Notes: generated by a model not told the origin, from the letters alone. A stretch of 34,060 bases of DNA from Pseudomonas sp. HMWF032 (GCF_003060885.1 NZ_QAIG01000004.1:1-34060), one strand, 5' to 3'. Numbered from the stretch's first letter, positions 1 to 7,889 are shown. A program made the numbers and translations.

Positions 1-20
1 GGTGGGCATGTGGGGCTCGG

Positions 21-518
21 TCACGGGTAGTCGATGGCAACGATGTACCAGGTCTTCTCGCCAGTTGGCGTCTGTACCCGCACCTCGGCGTCCAGGCTCT
101 TGCCCACAAGGGCGCGGGCCAGGGGGGAGTCGATGCTGATCAGGTTGTTTTTTAAGTCCAGCTCGTCGGGGCCGATGATGCGGTAGCGCGACTCGCTGCC
201 GTCTTCATCTTCCAGAGTAACCCAGGCGCCGAAGTAGACTTTGTCCGGGTCGCTGGGGCGGGCGCTGACCACCTTGAGGTTTTCCAGGCGCTTGGTCAGG
301 AAACGTACACGGCTGTCGATCTCGCGCAGCATCTTCTTGCCGTAGGTGTATTCGGCATTCTCTGAACGGTCGCCCTGGGCGGCAGCTTCACTGACCGACT
401 GGGTAACCTGAGGGCGGCGTACATGCCACAGTTCATGCAACTCGGCACGCATGCGTGCCTCGCCCTCGGGGGTGATCAGGGGAGTGCCGGCAGAGCGGGG
501 TGGGCGGTAGCGACTCAT
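21..518 (-). CDS. greB: Transcript cleavage factor GreB
   Basis: GreB binds the secondary channel of RNA polymerase and stimulates cleavage of backtracked RNA so that stalled complexes can resume. The 165-residue product has the N-terminal antiparallel coiled coil and, at about residues 49-57, the tip motif GDRSENAEY. Asp50 and Glu53 are the expected acidic residues that help coordinate the catalytic metal. The C-terminal FKBP-like domain is complete (around 88-165). Length is slightly above the usual ~158. The ATG at 518 is the first in frame and agrees with the family N-terminus; the ribosome binding site is weak. It lies 33 bp downstream of the ABC permease gene on the same strand, so it may be the last gene of that transcript. 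The divergence from GreA (an overall basic N-terminus and a longer C-terminus) favours GreB. Confidence 0.93.
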   Translation of the reverse strand: MSRYRPPRSAGTPLITPEGEARMRAELHELWHVRRPQVTQSVSEAAAQGDRSENAEYTYGKKMLREIDSRVRFLTKRLENLKVVSARPSDPDKVYFGAWVTLEDEDGSESRYRIIGPDELDLKNNLISIDSPLARALVGKSLDAEVRVQTPTGEKTWYIVAIDYP

Positions 519-551
519 AGTTCAGCTTGTTGGGAGTGGTGCGCGAGTCTA

Positions 552-3050
552 TCAGCCCTCGCGCAGCACCGTCAGCGGGCTGATATTCAAGGCGCGGCGC
601 GTGCCAAGAACGCCTGCCGTACCGACCAGCAACGCACCGATCAACGGCAGCAGCAGTAGCCAGGGATGCGGCTGCCAGGTGAGGTCGAAGGCAAATCGAT
701 AGAGCAGAAAGCTGATCAGCTCACAACCAAAGGCCGCCAGCAGGCCGCTGGATGCGCCAAGCAGGCCGAACTCGGCACGGCGCGCCTTGATCAACAGTTT
801 GCGTTCGGCGCCCAGCGCGCGCAGCAGAGCGCCCTGGCGAATGCGTTCATCTAGGGTGGCTTGCAGTCCGGCGAACAGCACAGCAAGGCCGGCCGCCAGC
901 ACGAACAGCAGGACAAACTCGATGGCCAGGGTGACCTGGGCGAGGATGCTGCGCAGTTGTTCCAGCAGCGCCTCGACCTGCAGCAAGGTCACGGCCGGGA
1001 AAGCACGCGACAGCTCAACCAGTTGCTTTTCGTACTGCGGCGGCAGGTAGAAGCTGGTCAAGTAGGTGACCGGTAGATCCTGCAGGGTGCCGGGCTGGAA
1101 GATCATATAGAAGTTGGGCTGGAAGTTATTCCAGTCCACTTCACGTAGGCTGCTGACCACCGCATCTCGGTTAAGGCCGCCGACGCTGAAGCTCAAGCGG
1201 TCGCCGAGTTTCAGTTGCAGGCTTTCGGCCAGTTCGGACTCCACCGATACGCCCGGCAATTCGCTGGTATTGGCATCTGTCCACCAGTTACCGGCGATCA
1301 AGTTGTTATCCGCTGGCAAATCCTCGGCCCATGTCAGGCTCAGGTCGCGGCGAATCGCGCGCTCGCCCTGGGATTCCTTGCTGACGATCTGTCGTACTGG
1401 TTCGCCATTGATCATCACCAGTCGACCGGGCACCACGGGGAACAATGGTGCGGGGTGCGGTGATAGTTCATTAAGGCGAGCGGCGAAGGCGTCCTTGTCT
1501 GCCGGCAGGATATTCAGGGCGAAGTGGTTAGGCGCATTTTCGGGCAGCTGATCCTGCCAGGTGTCGAGCAGTTCGCCACGCAGCAAGGCGATCAGCGCCA
1601 TGGCCAGAATGATCAGGCCGAAAGCCAGCGACTGTCCGGCTGCAGCCAGTGGGTGACGCAGCAATTGGCCCAGGCCCAGCCGCCAGGGCAGCGAAGCGCC
1701 GGCCAGCATGCGGCGTAGGCTCTGCAGGCCGAGCAGCAGCAATCCACCCAGTAGCAGTGCGGTGACCAAGCCGCCACCGAGCAGGGCGAAAGTCAGCTGC
1801 AGGTCGAGGCTCAAGCGCCACATGATCAGGCCCAGCGCCAGTAGAGCGGCGCCATACACCATCCAGGAGCTGGCCGGCACCGGCAGCAGATCGCGGCGCA
1901 GGACTCGCAACGGCGGCACACGGCCGAGTGCGGCCAGTGGCGGTAAGGCGAAGCCGGCGAGGGCGACCAGTCCTGTAGCCATACCGGCTAGCGCGGGCCA
2001 TAGGCCACCGGGTGGGATCTGCGCTGGGAGTAGGTCCTGCAGCAGGTTGAACAGAGCAAGCTGAGCCAGCCAGCCCAGCAGTGCGCCGATCAGGCTGGCA
2101 GTAATCCCCAGCAGTGCCAGTTGCAGGCTGAACAGGCCGAGTGCCTGGTTACGGGACAGCCCCAGGCAGCGCAGCAGTGCACTGGCATCGAAACGCCTGG
2201 CGGCAAAGCGTGCGGCCGACAGGGCCACGGCCACCCCGGCCAGCAGCACGGCGGCCAGGCTGGCGAGGTTCAGATAGCGTTCGGCGCGGCCCAGGGCACT
2301 GCCGACCTGGCGATTGCCATCTTTGGCATCTTCCAGGCGCTGGTTGGGGGCGAGGGTGATGCCCTGACGATACTGCGCCAAGGCATCAGCCTCGCCGCGC
2401 CACAGTTCCTGATAGCGCACGCGGCTGCCGGGTTGCACCACGCCGGTGGCGGCCAGGTCGTCCAGGTGCATCAGCAAGTGCGGGGTCAGGCTGTAAAAGT
2501 CACCGGCTTCATCCGGGAGAAAGGTCAATACTCGGGTCAGGCGCAGGGTCTTGGCGCCGACTTCAACGCTGTCGCCGGGTTTGAGATTGAGGGCGACAAA
2601 CAGCCGGGCTTCGGCCCAGGCTTCACCGGGCTGCGGGCCGGTGCCGATTTGTTCAGCGTCATACAGCGCGGTGGCACTCTTCAGTTCGCCGCGCAGCGGG
2701 TAAGCGCTGTCCGCTGCTTTGATGCTGGCCAGCTGAATGCCGGCATCGCTGGCTACCACGCTGGAGAACTCCACCAGCTGGGCATGTTCCAGCCCCAACT
2801 GTTTACCCGTGCTGATTTGCTCGGGTGTGCTGGGCGAGCTGCCGGTCAGGCGCAGGTCGGCGGCGAGGAATTCGGTGGCGCGTAGCAGCATGCCGTCATT
2901 CAGGCGTGCGCTGAAATAACCGATGGCCGTGCTGGCGGCGACCGCGATCAGCAAGGCGGAAAACAGCACGCGCAGCTCGCCTGAGCGAGCATCGCGCAGC
3001 AACTGACGGCTAGCGAGAGAGAGCAGGCGGGTAAATGGCAGCTGTTTCAT
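552..3050 (-). CDS. ABC transporter permease, FtsX/YbbP family
   Basis: Large inner-membrane permease of a type-VII (MacB/LolCE-like) ABC system, 832 residues, matching the length of E. coli YbbP. The architecture is visible: an N-terminal membrane helix (about residues 32-52), a large periplasmic domain, a dense block of membrane helices in the middle (roughly 255-490), a second periplasmic domain and a C-terminal FtsX-type helix bundle (about 715-820). Its ATG overlaps the stop codon of the ATPase gene by one base (TGATG), so translation of the two is likely coupled. Such transporters use the ATPase for mechanotransduction across the envelope, or to extract lipids or lipoproteins, rather than to import solutes. 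The substrate is unknown. The neighbouring esterase TesA is the same neighbour as in E. coli. Confidence 0.9.
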   Translation of the reverse strand: MKQLPFTRLLSLASRQLLRDARSGELRVLFSALLIAVAASTAIGYFSARLNDGMLLRATEFLAADLRLTGSSPSTPEQISTGKQLGLEHAQLVEFSSVVASDAGIQLASIKAADSAYPLRGELKSATALYDAEQIGTGPQPGEAWAEARLFVALNLKPGDSVEVGAKTLRLTRVLTFLPDEAGDFYSLTPHLLMHLDDLAATGVVQPGSRVRYQELWRGEADALAQYRQGITLAPNQRLEDAKDGNRQVGSALGRAERYLNLASLAAVLLAGVAVALSAARFAARRFDASALLRCLGLSRNQALGLFSLQLALLGITASLIGALLGWLAQLALFNLLQDLLPAQIPPGGLWPALAGMATGLVALAGFALPPLAALGRVPPLRVLRRDLLPVPASSWMVYGAALLALGLIMWRLSLDLQLTFALLGGGLVTALLLGGLLLLGLQSLRRMLAGASLPWRLGLGQLLRHPLAAAGQSLAFGLIILAMALIALLRGELLDTWQDQLPENAPNHFALNILPADKDAFAARLNELSPHPAPLFPVVPGRLVMINGEPVRQIVSKESQGERAIRRDLSLTWAEDLPADNNLIAGNWWTDANTSELPGVSVESELAESLQLKLGDRLSFSVGGLNRDAVVSSLREVDWNNFQPNFYMIFQPGTLQDLPVTYLTSFYLPPQYEKQLVELSRAFPAVTLLQVEALLEQLRSILAQVTLAIEFVLLFVLAAGLAVLFAGLQATLDERIRQGALLRALGAERKLLIKARRAEFGLLGASSGLLAAFGCELISFLLYRFAFDLTWQPHPWLLLLPLIGALLVGTAGVLGTRRALNISPLTVLREG

Positions 3051-3733
3051 CAGGGTTCCACTTGGTCGACCAGGTGGCCGCCTTCCAGGCGGATAAGGCG
3101 TTGGCAGCGGTGCGCCAGGCGCTCGTCATGGGTGACCAGTATCAGGGTCGCGCCGCGCTCCTGGTTCAGCTCGAACAGCAGGTCGCTGATGCGCTCCCCG
3201 GTATGGCTGTCGAGGTTGCCTGTGGGTTCGTCGGCAAACAGCACGGCAGGCTCGGCGGCAAAGGCGCGGGCGATCGCCACACGCTGCTGCTCACCGCCGG
3301 AGAGCTGGCGTGGGTAGTGGGTGAGACGTTGGCCCAGGCCGACGCGGTCGAGCAGGGTGCGGGCGCGCTGGCGGGCATCGGCATGGCCTTCAAGCTCCAG
3401 CGGTAGCATGACGTTTTCCAGGGCATTGAGGCTGTCGAGCAGTTGGAAGGACTGAAAAACAAAGCCCACATGCTCGGCGCGTACACGGGCGCGCTGGTCT
3501 TCATCAAGGACGGCCAGGTCATTGCCTGCCAGCACCACACTGCCGCTACTGGGGAGATCGAGCCCGGCCAGCAGGCCGAGGAGGGTGGATTTGCCCGAGC
3601 CGGAGCTGCCGACAATCGCCAGGCTGTCACCGGATACCAGCTCCAGCGACAGATCATGGAGTATGGTGAGTTCGCCTTCCGTGCTGGGGACCACTTTGCT
3701 AAGGTTTCGCGCGGTGAGAATACTTGAGCTCAT
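3050..3733 (-). CDS. ybbA: ABC transporter ATP-binding protein, YbbA/LolD family
   Basis: ATPase partner of the downstream permease, 227 residues. The sequence shows Walker A GSSGSGKST at residues 42-50, a Q-loop at Gln94, the signature LSGGEQQR at 144-151, Walker B VLFADEP at 164-170 and a switch histidine in LVTHD near 204. The frame is open further upstream, but the start at 3733 is chosen because the following residues (MSSSILTARNLSK) match the LolD/YbbA N-terminus and because tesA begins only 10 bp away in the opposite direction. The family powers MacB-like or LolCDE-like permeases from the cytoplasm. Context (ybbA-ybbP beside tesA) is shared with E. coli. Confidence 0.92.
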   Translation of the reverse strand: MSSSILTARNLSKVVPSTEGELTILHDLSLELVSGDSLAIVGSSGSGKSTLLGLLAGLDLPSSGSVVLAGNDLAVLDEDQRARVRAEHVGFVFQSFQLLDSLNALENVMLPLELEGHADARQRARTLLDRVGLGQRLTHYPRQLSGGEQQRVAIARAFAAEPAVLFADEPTGNLDSHTGERISDLLFELNQERGATLILVTHDERLAHRCQRLIRLEGGHLVDQVEP

Positions 3734-3743
3734 GGAGAATCCA

Positions 3744-4349
3744 ATGCGTAAGTGGTTGATCGGTACTGCCCTGAGCCTGCTGCTGTGGGGGCCTGCGGCG
3801 TTCGCGGGTACCGTACTGGTCGTCGGCGATAGTATCAGCGCTGCTTTTGGCCTGGATACCCGCCAGGGGTGGGTCGCCTTGCTGGAAAAACGCCTGTCCG
3901 AAGAGGGTTTTGCCCACCAGGTGGTCAACGCTTCGATTAGCGGCGACACCAGTGCAGGCGGCGCCGCACGGCTGCCTGCGTTACTTGCCGAGCATCAGCC
4001 GGAGCTGGTGATTATCGAGTTGGGAGGCAACGATGGCCTGCGCGGTCAGCCGCCAGTGCAATTGCAACAAAACCTTGCGGCCATGGTTCAGCAGTCACAG
4101 AAGGTTGGGGCCAAAGTGCTGATTTTGGGGATGCTACTGCCGCCTAATTACGGTGTGAGATACACAACAGCTTTCGCCGATGTGTTCCCCAAGGTTGCCA
4201 ATGAGACTGGCTCAGCCTTGGTGCCTTTCGTGCTGGAAGGCATAGGTGGCGTGCCTTCGCTGATGCAAAACGACGGCATTCACCCCACGGCCGAGGCACA
4301 ACCCAAGTTGCTGGAAAACGTCTGGCCGACCCTGAAACCTTTGCTCTGA
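3744..4349 (+). CDS. tesA: Periplasmic SGNH esterase / thioesterase I / lysophospholipase TesA
   Basis: Multifunctional SGNH hydrolase (acyl-CoA thioesterase I, arylesterase, lysophospholipase L1), 201 residues. A signal peptide is clear (MRKWLIGTALSLLLWG..AFA, cleavage near residue 21), so it acts in the periplasm. The family blocks are complete: GDS with nucleophile Ser30, Gly67 in the SISGD block, Asn96 in GGND, and the Asp177/His180 dyad in DGIHP. The start at 3744 is preferred over the in-frame ATG at 3732 because GGAG at 3734-3737 is well placed for it and the signal peptide begins there. It is divergent from ybbA, with 10 bp between the start codons, so each promoter must lie within or very near the other gene. 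Confidence 0.94.
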   Translation: MRKWLIGTALSLLLWGPAAFAGTVLVVGDSISAAFGLDTRQGWVALLEKRLSEEGFAHQVVNASISGDTSAGGAARLPALLAEHQPELVIIELGGNDGLRGQPPVQLQQNLAAMVQQSQKVGAKVLILGMLLPPNYGVRYTTAFADVFPKVANETGSALVPFVLEGIGGVPSLMQNDGIHPTAEAQPKLLENVWPTLKPLL

Positions 4350-4407
4350 CAGGCTTTTCTGTATCGTGCCTTTCGGCTAATGTGGCGGCCCCGTATTGGA
4401 GCCCTCA

Positions 4408-4689
4408 ATGCCGCGTCCTGCCTGGTCCTTGCACGCCTATCAACTGATCGAGCCTGACGAGCAGCTTGACCTGTTCGCCTGCCGCGAAGTGCGCGTGCAT
4501 CTGCTGGCGCGCCAGCTTGAACTGGGCGAGTTCGCTGACCGTACGCTGTGCGGTGGTTTGTTGCCCGCGCAGCCGGTATGGCGCGATCTGGACAAGACAA
4601 TGTTGCGTGACAAGCGGTTGTGTCCGGCCTGTCGGGCGACATTCGAGGCGCAGAAGCGGGGCGAACGTTCGGCATTGCCCGGGCGCTGA
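4408..4689 (+). CDS. Small conserved protein with four cysteines, function unknown
   Basis: Hypothetical protein of 93 residues, not assigned to a family I can name. It has no signal peptide and looks cytoplasmic. Four cysteines (Cys25, Cys48, and the CPAC pair Cys72/Cys75) could bind zinc, but the spacing is not that of a classic zinc ribbon. The start at 4408 is chosen because GGAG lies about 6 bases before it; an in-frame TTG at 4396 would add four residues but has no such site. The gene sits between tesA and the L,D-transpeptidase gene. I recall a hypothetical gene at the same place in P. aeruginosa, which supports it being a real gene. Codon use looks like that of the neighbours. Confidence 0.7.
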   Translation: MPRPAWSLHAYQLIEPDEQLDLFACREVRVHLLARQLELGEFADRTLCGGLLPAQPVWRDLDKTMLRDKRLCPACRATFEAQKRGERSALPGR

Positions 4690-4692
4690 GCT

Positions 4693-4722
4693 TTCCAAGC
4701 GGCTGTTCAATCGGTGTACAAT
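4693..4722 (+). promoter_or_regulatory. Candidate sigma-70 promoter of the L,D-transpeptidase gene
   Basis: A good -10 element TACAAT lies at 4717-4722, with a poor -35 (TTCCAA, 4693-4698) at 18-base spacing. Transcription would start near 4730, about 35 bases before the ATG at 4765. AGGA at 4753-4756 is the ribosome binding site. Confidence 0.4.
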
Positions 4723-4764
4723 CGCTGCTTACTTTTATCAACCATTTTCGTCAGGAATTACCGG

Positions 4765-5718
4765 ATGTTGTCGCGTGCTTTTGCCGTCACCCGCTGCCTG
4801 CCACTTGCTGCTGTCTTTGCGGTAGCGTCCGCCAATGCTCTCGAGTTGCCTTTACCACCGCCTGGTGAGGACGTGGTGGGCGAGATTCGGGTGGTCAAGG
4901 CCAAGTATGAAGACACCTTCGCCGACCTGGGCGTGGCCAATGACCTGGGTTATCTGGAAATGGTAGTGGCCAACCCGGGTGTTGACCCCTGGTTGCCTGG
5001 CGAAGGCACCGAGATCATCCTACCTACGCGTTACATCCTGCCGCCTGGCCCGCGCGAGGGTATCGTGATCAACCTCGCCGAATACCGCATGTACTACTAC
5101 CCGAAAGGCCGCAATGTGGTTTACACCTACCCATTGGGCATTGGTCGTGAGGGCTGGAGCTCGCCGGTTGCCAATGCGCGCATTACAGCCAAAACGCCGA
5201 ACCCGGGCTGGTCGCCACCCAAGTCGATTCGTGAAGAACATGCTGCTGATGGCGATCCATTGCCTGCCTATGTGCCTCCAGGTCCGGACAACCCGCTGGG
5301 TCCTTACAAGATGGGCTTGTCGGTTCCGGGTTACCTGATTCACGGTTCGAACAAGAAGTTTGGTATTGGCATGCGCGTCAGCCATGGCTGCTTCCGCATG
5401 CTCAACCACAACGTCTTGAAGCTCGCGTCGATGGTGTCTGTGGGGACATCGGTGCGCATCATCAACGAGCCTTACAAGTTTGGTCGCAGCGGCGGCAAGG
5501 TCTATCTGGAGGCGCATGCGCCGCTGGATGATTCGGGCGATGCTTCGGTCGTGGACAAGCACACGGCGGTGATCAATGCACTGCTGAAAAATGATGCGTT
5601 CGCTGATCTGCGCCTGGATTGGGAAATGCTGCGTGAAGTGGTGGCTGCTGAAGATGGCCTGCCAGTAGAGATTGCTCAGCCTGATCAGGCGGTGGTAGCC
5701 GGCGAGTCTGCCATCTAA
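4765..5718 (+). CDS. L,D-transpeptidase, ErfK/YbiS/YcfS/YnhG family
   Basis: Periplasmic cysteine transpeptidase acting on peptidoglycan, 317 residues. It has a signal peptide (residues 1-25, ending ASANA) and then a LysM-like segment (about 38-92, with the VxxGxxIxLPT pattern). The YkuD catalytic domain follows, with HGS at 193-195 and the signature SHGCFRM at 206-212 (catalytic Cys209, His207). E. coli YbiS, ErfK and YcfS attach Braun lipoprotein to the peptidoglycan, and the next gene here, oprI, encodes the Pseudomonas lipoprotein counterpart. An enzyme-substrate pair is therefore plausible, though 3-3 crosslinking is the other possibility. The start at 4765 fits the signal peptide and ribosome binding site; an upstream ATG at 4714 would put an odd 17-residue extension in front. 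Confidence 0.93.
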   Translation: MLSRAFAVTRCLPLAAVFAVASANALELPLPPPGEDVVGEIRVVKAKYEDTFADLGVANDLGYLEMVVANPGVDPWLPGEGTEIILPTRYILPPGPREGIVINLAEYRMYYYPKGRNVVYTYPLGIGREGWSSPVANARITAKTPNPGWSPPKSIREEHAADGDPLPAYVPPGPDNPLGPYKMGLSVPGYLIHGSNKKFGIGMRVSHGCFRMLNHNVLKLASMVSVGTSVRIINEPYKFGRSGGKVYLEAHAPLDDSGDASVVDKHTAVINALLKNDAFADLRLDWEMLREVVAAEDGLPVEIAQPDQAVVAGESAI

Positions 5719-5742
5719 GCAAGCACCTGCTGCGCTCAACGG

Positions 5743-5774
5743 ACCCGCTATGCGTAAAAGCCGGCGGGTTTTTT
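5743..5774 (+). terminator. Intrinsic terminator after the L,D-transpeptidase gene
   Basis: ACCCGC (5743-5748) pairs with GCGGGT (5764-5769), followed by a run of six T. The stem is short and the loop is 15 bases, but position and T-run fit. Confidence 0.6.
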
Positions 5775-5798
5775 ATTGCCCGACGAATCGCAGGCAAT

Positions 5799-5829
5799 AA
5801 AAAAGCCGACCCAGAAACTGGGTCGGCTT
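5799..5829 (-). terminator. Intrinsic terminator of oprI
   Basis: Perfect 12-bp inverted repeat AAGCCGACCCAG (5803-5814) / CTGGGTCGGCTT (5818-5829) with a 3-base loop. Read on the minus strand it is followed by six T (5804-5799). It lies 19 bases beyond the oprI stop codon and is tail to tail with the preceding terminator. Confidence 0.9.
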
Positions 5830-5848
5830 GTCATAGCCTTGTGAGCTA

Positions 5849-6100
5849 TTACTTGCGGCTGGCTTTTTCCAGCATACGCAGAGCGCGCTCGTTGGCTTCA
5901 TCAGCAGTTTGCTGAGCCTTCTGAGCGGCAGCCAGAGCGTCATCAGCCTTACGATAGGCTTCGTCGGCACGGGCTTGAGCGCGAGCAGCTGCATCTTCAG
6001 TTGCAGTCAGACGAGCTTCAGTTTCTTTGGAGATGCTGCTGCAACCGGTAGCCAGAACTGCGGCCAATGCCAGAGCAGAGAATTTCAGAACGTTGTTCAT
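5849..6100 (-). CDS. oprI: Major outer-membrane lipoprotein OprI
   Basis: Murein lipoprotein of 83 residues, the length known for Pseudomonas OprI. The signal peptide ends in LATGC with lipidated Cys20. The mature 64-residue chain is an alanine-rich coiled coil with heptad spacing (residues 25-78). It ends SRK, and the C-terminal lysine is the residue that can be joined to peptidoglycan by an L,D-transpeptidase, one of which is encoded next door. It tethers the outer membrane to the cell wall and is usually among the most abundant proteins of the cell. The start at 6100 follows AAGGGGA about 6 bases upstream; the frame stays open to 6130, but that extension would bury the signal peptide. Confidence 0.97.
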   Translation of the reverse strand: MNNVLKFSALALAAVLATGCSSISKETEARLTATEDAAARAQARADEAYRKADDALAAAQKAQQTADEANERALRMLEKASRK

Positions 6101-6136
6101 CGTGTTCCCCTTGAGGTGGAGTTTTTCCATAAAAGC

Positions 6137-6158
6137 AATTTCCTGATGGTAGGAAATT
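6137..6158 (-). other. Hairpin in the oprI leader
   Basis: AATTTCC (6137-6143) and GGAAATT (6152-6158) form a perfect 7-bp inverted repeat with an 8-base loop. If the promoter placed at 6170-6197 is right, this is close to the 5' end of the oprI mRNA, where a stem-loop could protect the transcript from decay. The role is inferred. Confidence 0.5.
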
Positions 6159-6169
6159 AGCCGGCGTAC

Positions 6170-6197
6170 ATACTACCTGTAACTTGTAGTAAGTAAA
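6170..6197 (-). promoter_or_regulatory. Candidate oprI promoter
   Basis: On the minus strand, TTTACT (6197-6192) and TAGTAT (6175-6170) are separated by 16 bases, each matching the sigma-70 consensus at 4 of 6 positions. The start would be near 6162, giving a leader of about 60 bases. An inverted repeat TACTAC (6171-6176) / GTAGTA (6186-6191) lies inside it. Confidence 0.4.
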
Positions 6198-6608
6198 CGG
6201 AGGCAAGGCAAGACGCATAGATTTTTTTCTGTTTACTGCGAAATTGCCCCGTTATTGGGCATATTTTGGTTAAAAAACAATCAGCCCTATGGCGCCTGGC
6301 AGTTCTTTGCGCAACGTTTATGGTGGTTTGATTGTGGCACTGATTGTTGAACGCTTAAGGTAGACAAGCGTCTGTATGTGCCAATGTATGGTCAGAACCC
6401 GTTGCAGTGTATGCGGCAGCAAATCAGGTAAGGGGCGGCTTGGGCAAGGTCGCACTTATGCCGTCTAAGTCATTGATTCGCGTGGCCGCAGCGGTTTTGG
6501 CCTGATAAGCTCCTGATTATTGCCTACAACTTAATAGATGCAGGGTGTGTTGATCCCGATTACGGCACGAGCCAATAGCGGGTTGCGCGAGTTAACAAAG
6601 GAGTTGCG
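6198..6608. other. Spacer without a convincing gene
   Basis: About 0.4 kb between the oprI promoter region and the GNAT gene, visibly richer in A/T than the genes on either side. I see no coding frame with a ribosome binding site apart from a 15-codon reading frame at 6458-6505. The last 80 bases must hold the promoter of the GNAT gene, but no clear -35/-10 pair stands out. It coincides with the join between two blocks that I recall being separate in P. aeruginosa. A small RNA cannot be excluded. Confidence 0.6.
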
Positions 6609-6890
6609 ATGAGCGAGGCGTTGTCCATTCACCATGACCTGACCGGTCATCAATTCGAAACCACAGTAGATGGTGATCGGGCGTACCTGGCGTATATGGA
6701 CTTAGGGAAGCAGACCCTGGATATCTATCGTACCTTTGTTCCCAACTCGCTGCGTGGGCGCGGTATTGCTGCGGCCCTGACCGAGCATGCGCTGCAATAT
6801 GCCGAGCGCCTGGGCTATACGGTGATTCCGTCGTGCTCCTATGTTGAGCGTTATATGGTGCGTCGTCAGCGGCAGACGGATAAGAGCTGA
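6609..6890 (+). CDS. Small GNAT-fold acetyltransferase (YjdJ-like, COG2388)
   Basis: Single-domain protein of 93 residues, the usual size of the short GNAT family. The acetyl-CoA pyrophosphate loop is visible as RGRGIAAAL (around 51-59), followed by the helix ALQYAERLGY and the strand TVIPSCSYVERYM typical of this subfamily. Members are predicted N-acetyltransferases with poorly known substrates. AAAGGAG (6597-6603) is a strong ribosome binding site for the ATG at 6609. The gene stands alone on the plus strand, with a bidirectional terminator behind it shared with the convergent cysH. Confidence 0.85.
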   Translation: MSEALSIHHDLTGHQFETTVDGDRAYLAYMDLGKQTLDIYRTFVPNSLRGRGIAAALTEHALQYAERLGYTVIPSCSYVERYMVRRQRQTDKS

Positions 6891-6901
6891 GAACACGTCA
6901 C

Positions 6902-6940
6902 GCACAAAAAAGGCCAGTCGATGACTGGCCTTTTTTGTGC
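6902..6940. terminator. Bidirectional terminator between the GNAT gene and cysH
   Basis: Perfect 18-bp inverted repeat (6902-6919 / 6923-6940) with loop GAT. The GC-rich core GGCCAGTC/GACTGGCC is flanked by A6 and T6, so it can terminate both convergent genes. Confidence 0.93.
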
Positions 6941-6965
6941 GTTTGGAATACCCAGGTTGTTGTTG

Positions 6966-7700
6966 TCAGTTCTTGGTGATCAGGTTGCCGGCATGCAGAC
7001 CGCATTCTTTCTGTGTGGCTTCTTCCCACCACCAGCGGCCTTCACGTTCGTGCTGGTTCGGCAGAACCGGGCGGGTGCAGGGTTCGCAACCGATGCTGAT
7101 AAAACCGCGCTCATGCAAGCTGTTGTAAGGCAGTTCCAGCATGCGGATATAGGCCCAGACGTCTTCACTGCTCATTTGTGCCAGTGGATTGAACTTGTAC
7201 AGGGTGTTATTCGCTGTAGAAAAGGCGCCGTCAATTTCCAACACCGCCACCTGGCTGCGTGTGCCGGGGCTCTGGTCACGGCGTTGGCCGGTGGCCCAGG
7301 CTTTTACCGTGGCAAGCTTGCGTCGTAGCGGGGCGGTCTTGCGGATGCCGCAGCATTCGCTATGGCCATCTTTGTAGAAGCTGAACAGGCCCTTTTGCTT
7401 GACCATAGCCTCCAGTGCAGCGGCTTCTGGCGACAATACGTCAATACTGATGCTGTAGTGCTCGCGCACCTGATCAATAAACCGGTAGGTCTCCGGGTGC
7501 AGGCGGCCTGTATCGAGGCTGAAGACTTTGATGTTCTTGTTGAGCTTCCAGGCCATATCGACCAGTACCACGTCCTCGGCGCCGCTGAAGGACAGCCACA
7601 GTTCATCGCCAAAATGCTCGAAGGCGAGTTTGAGAATGTCTTGGGGGGACTTGTTGGCGTAGCTCGCCGCCAGTTCGGCTACGTCGAAGGGGTGGCTCAT
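6966..7700 (-). CDS. cysH: Assimilatory adenylyl-sulfate (APS) reductase CysH
   Basis: Reduces activated sulfate to sulfite with thioredoxin in cysteine biosynthesis. The 244-residue product has the PP-loop-like nucleotide site SFSGAEDVV (37-45) and the four iron-sulfur cysteines of the plant/Pseudomonas type (Cys116-Cys117 in ECCGIRK and Cys205/Cys208 in GCEPC). These mark it as an APS reductase rather than an enterobacterial PAPS reductase, which lacks the cluster. The catalytic cysteine is Cys233 in the C-terminal KECGLH. The P. aeruginosa protein as I recall it has an extra N-terminal stretch; here the ATG at 7700 begins with MSHPFD, matching its internal MSQPFD. It is transcribed alone, divergent from thrH. 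Confidence 0.95.
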   Translation of the reverse strand: MSHPFDVAELAASYANKSPQDILKLAFEHFGDELWLSFSGAEDVVLVDMAWKLNKNIKVFSLDTGRLHPETYRFIDQVREHYSISIDVLSPEAAALEAMVKQKGLFSFYKDGHSECCGIRKTAPLRRKLATVKAWATGQRRDQSPGTRSQVAVLEIDGAFSTANNTLYKFNPLAQMSSEDVWAYIRMLELPYNSLHERGFISIGCEPCTRPVLPNQHEREGRWWWEEATQKECGLHAGNLITKN

Positions 7701-7815
7701 CGGGCTGAATTCCTAGTTATGGTGACGTCATGCGTCTTGTGCCGCGATGGTAGCAAAAGCCGGTTATGCGGCTAAATAACCAAGTTCAATGGTTGACCTT
7801 TCGTTCGGCTATAAG

Positions 7816-7832
7816 GCTCTGCGTTGCAGAGC
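7816..7832. repeat. Inverted repeat in the cysH-thrH divergent region
   Basis: GCTCTGC (7816-7822) / GCAGAGC (7826-7832), a perfect 7-bp inverted repeat with loop GTT and no T-run. It sits about 58 bases before the thrH start and could be an operator or a leader hairpin. The rest of 7701-7889 shows no gene. Confidence 0.5.
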
Positions 7833-7889
7833 GTTGGGGGAGTCGCTAGAGTGCCGCCTTCTCAAATAAATCCAAGCTAGGAGTGTCCT

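Noticed and set aside
3732..3743. In-frame ATG four codons before the tesA start
   Set aside because: It overlaps the ribosome binding site of the downstream ATG and would put acidic MENP ahead of the signal peptide.
6458..6505. Fifteen-codon frame MPSKSLIRVAAAVLA in the oprI-GNAT spacer, looking like the start of a signal peptide
   Set aside because: No ribosome binding site and too short to judge; probably chance, or at best a relic.
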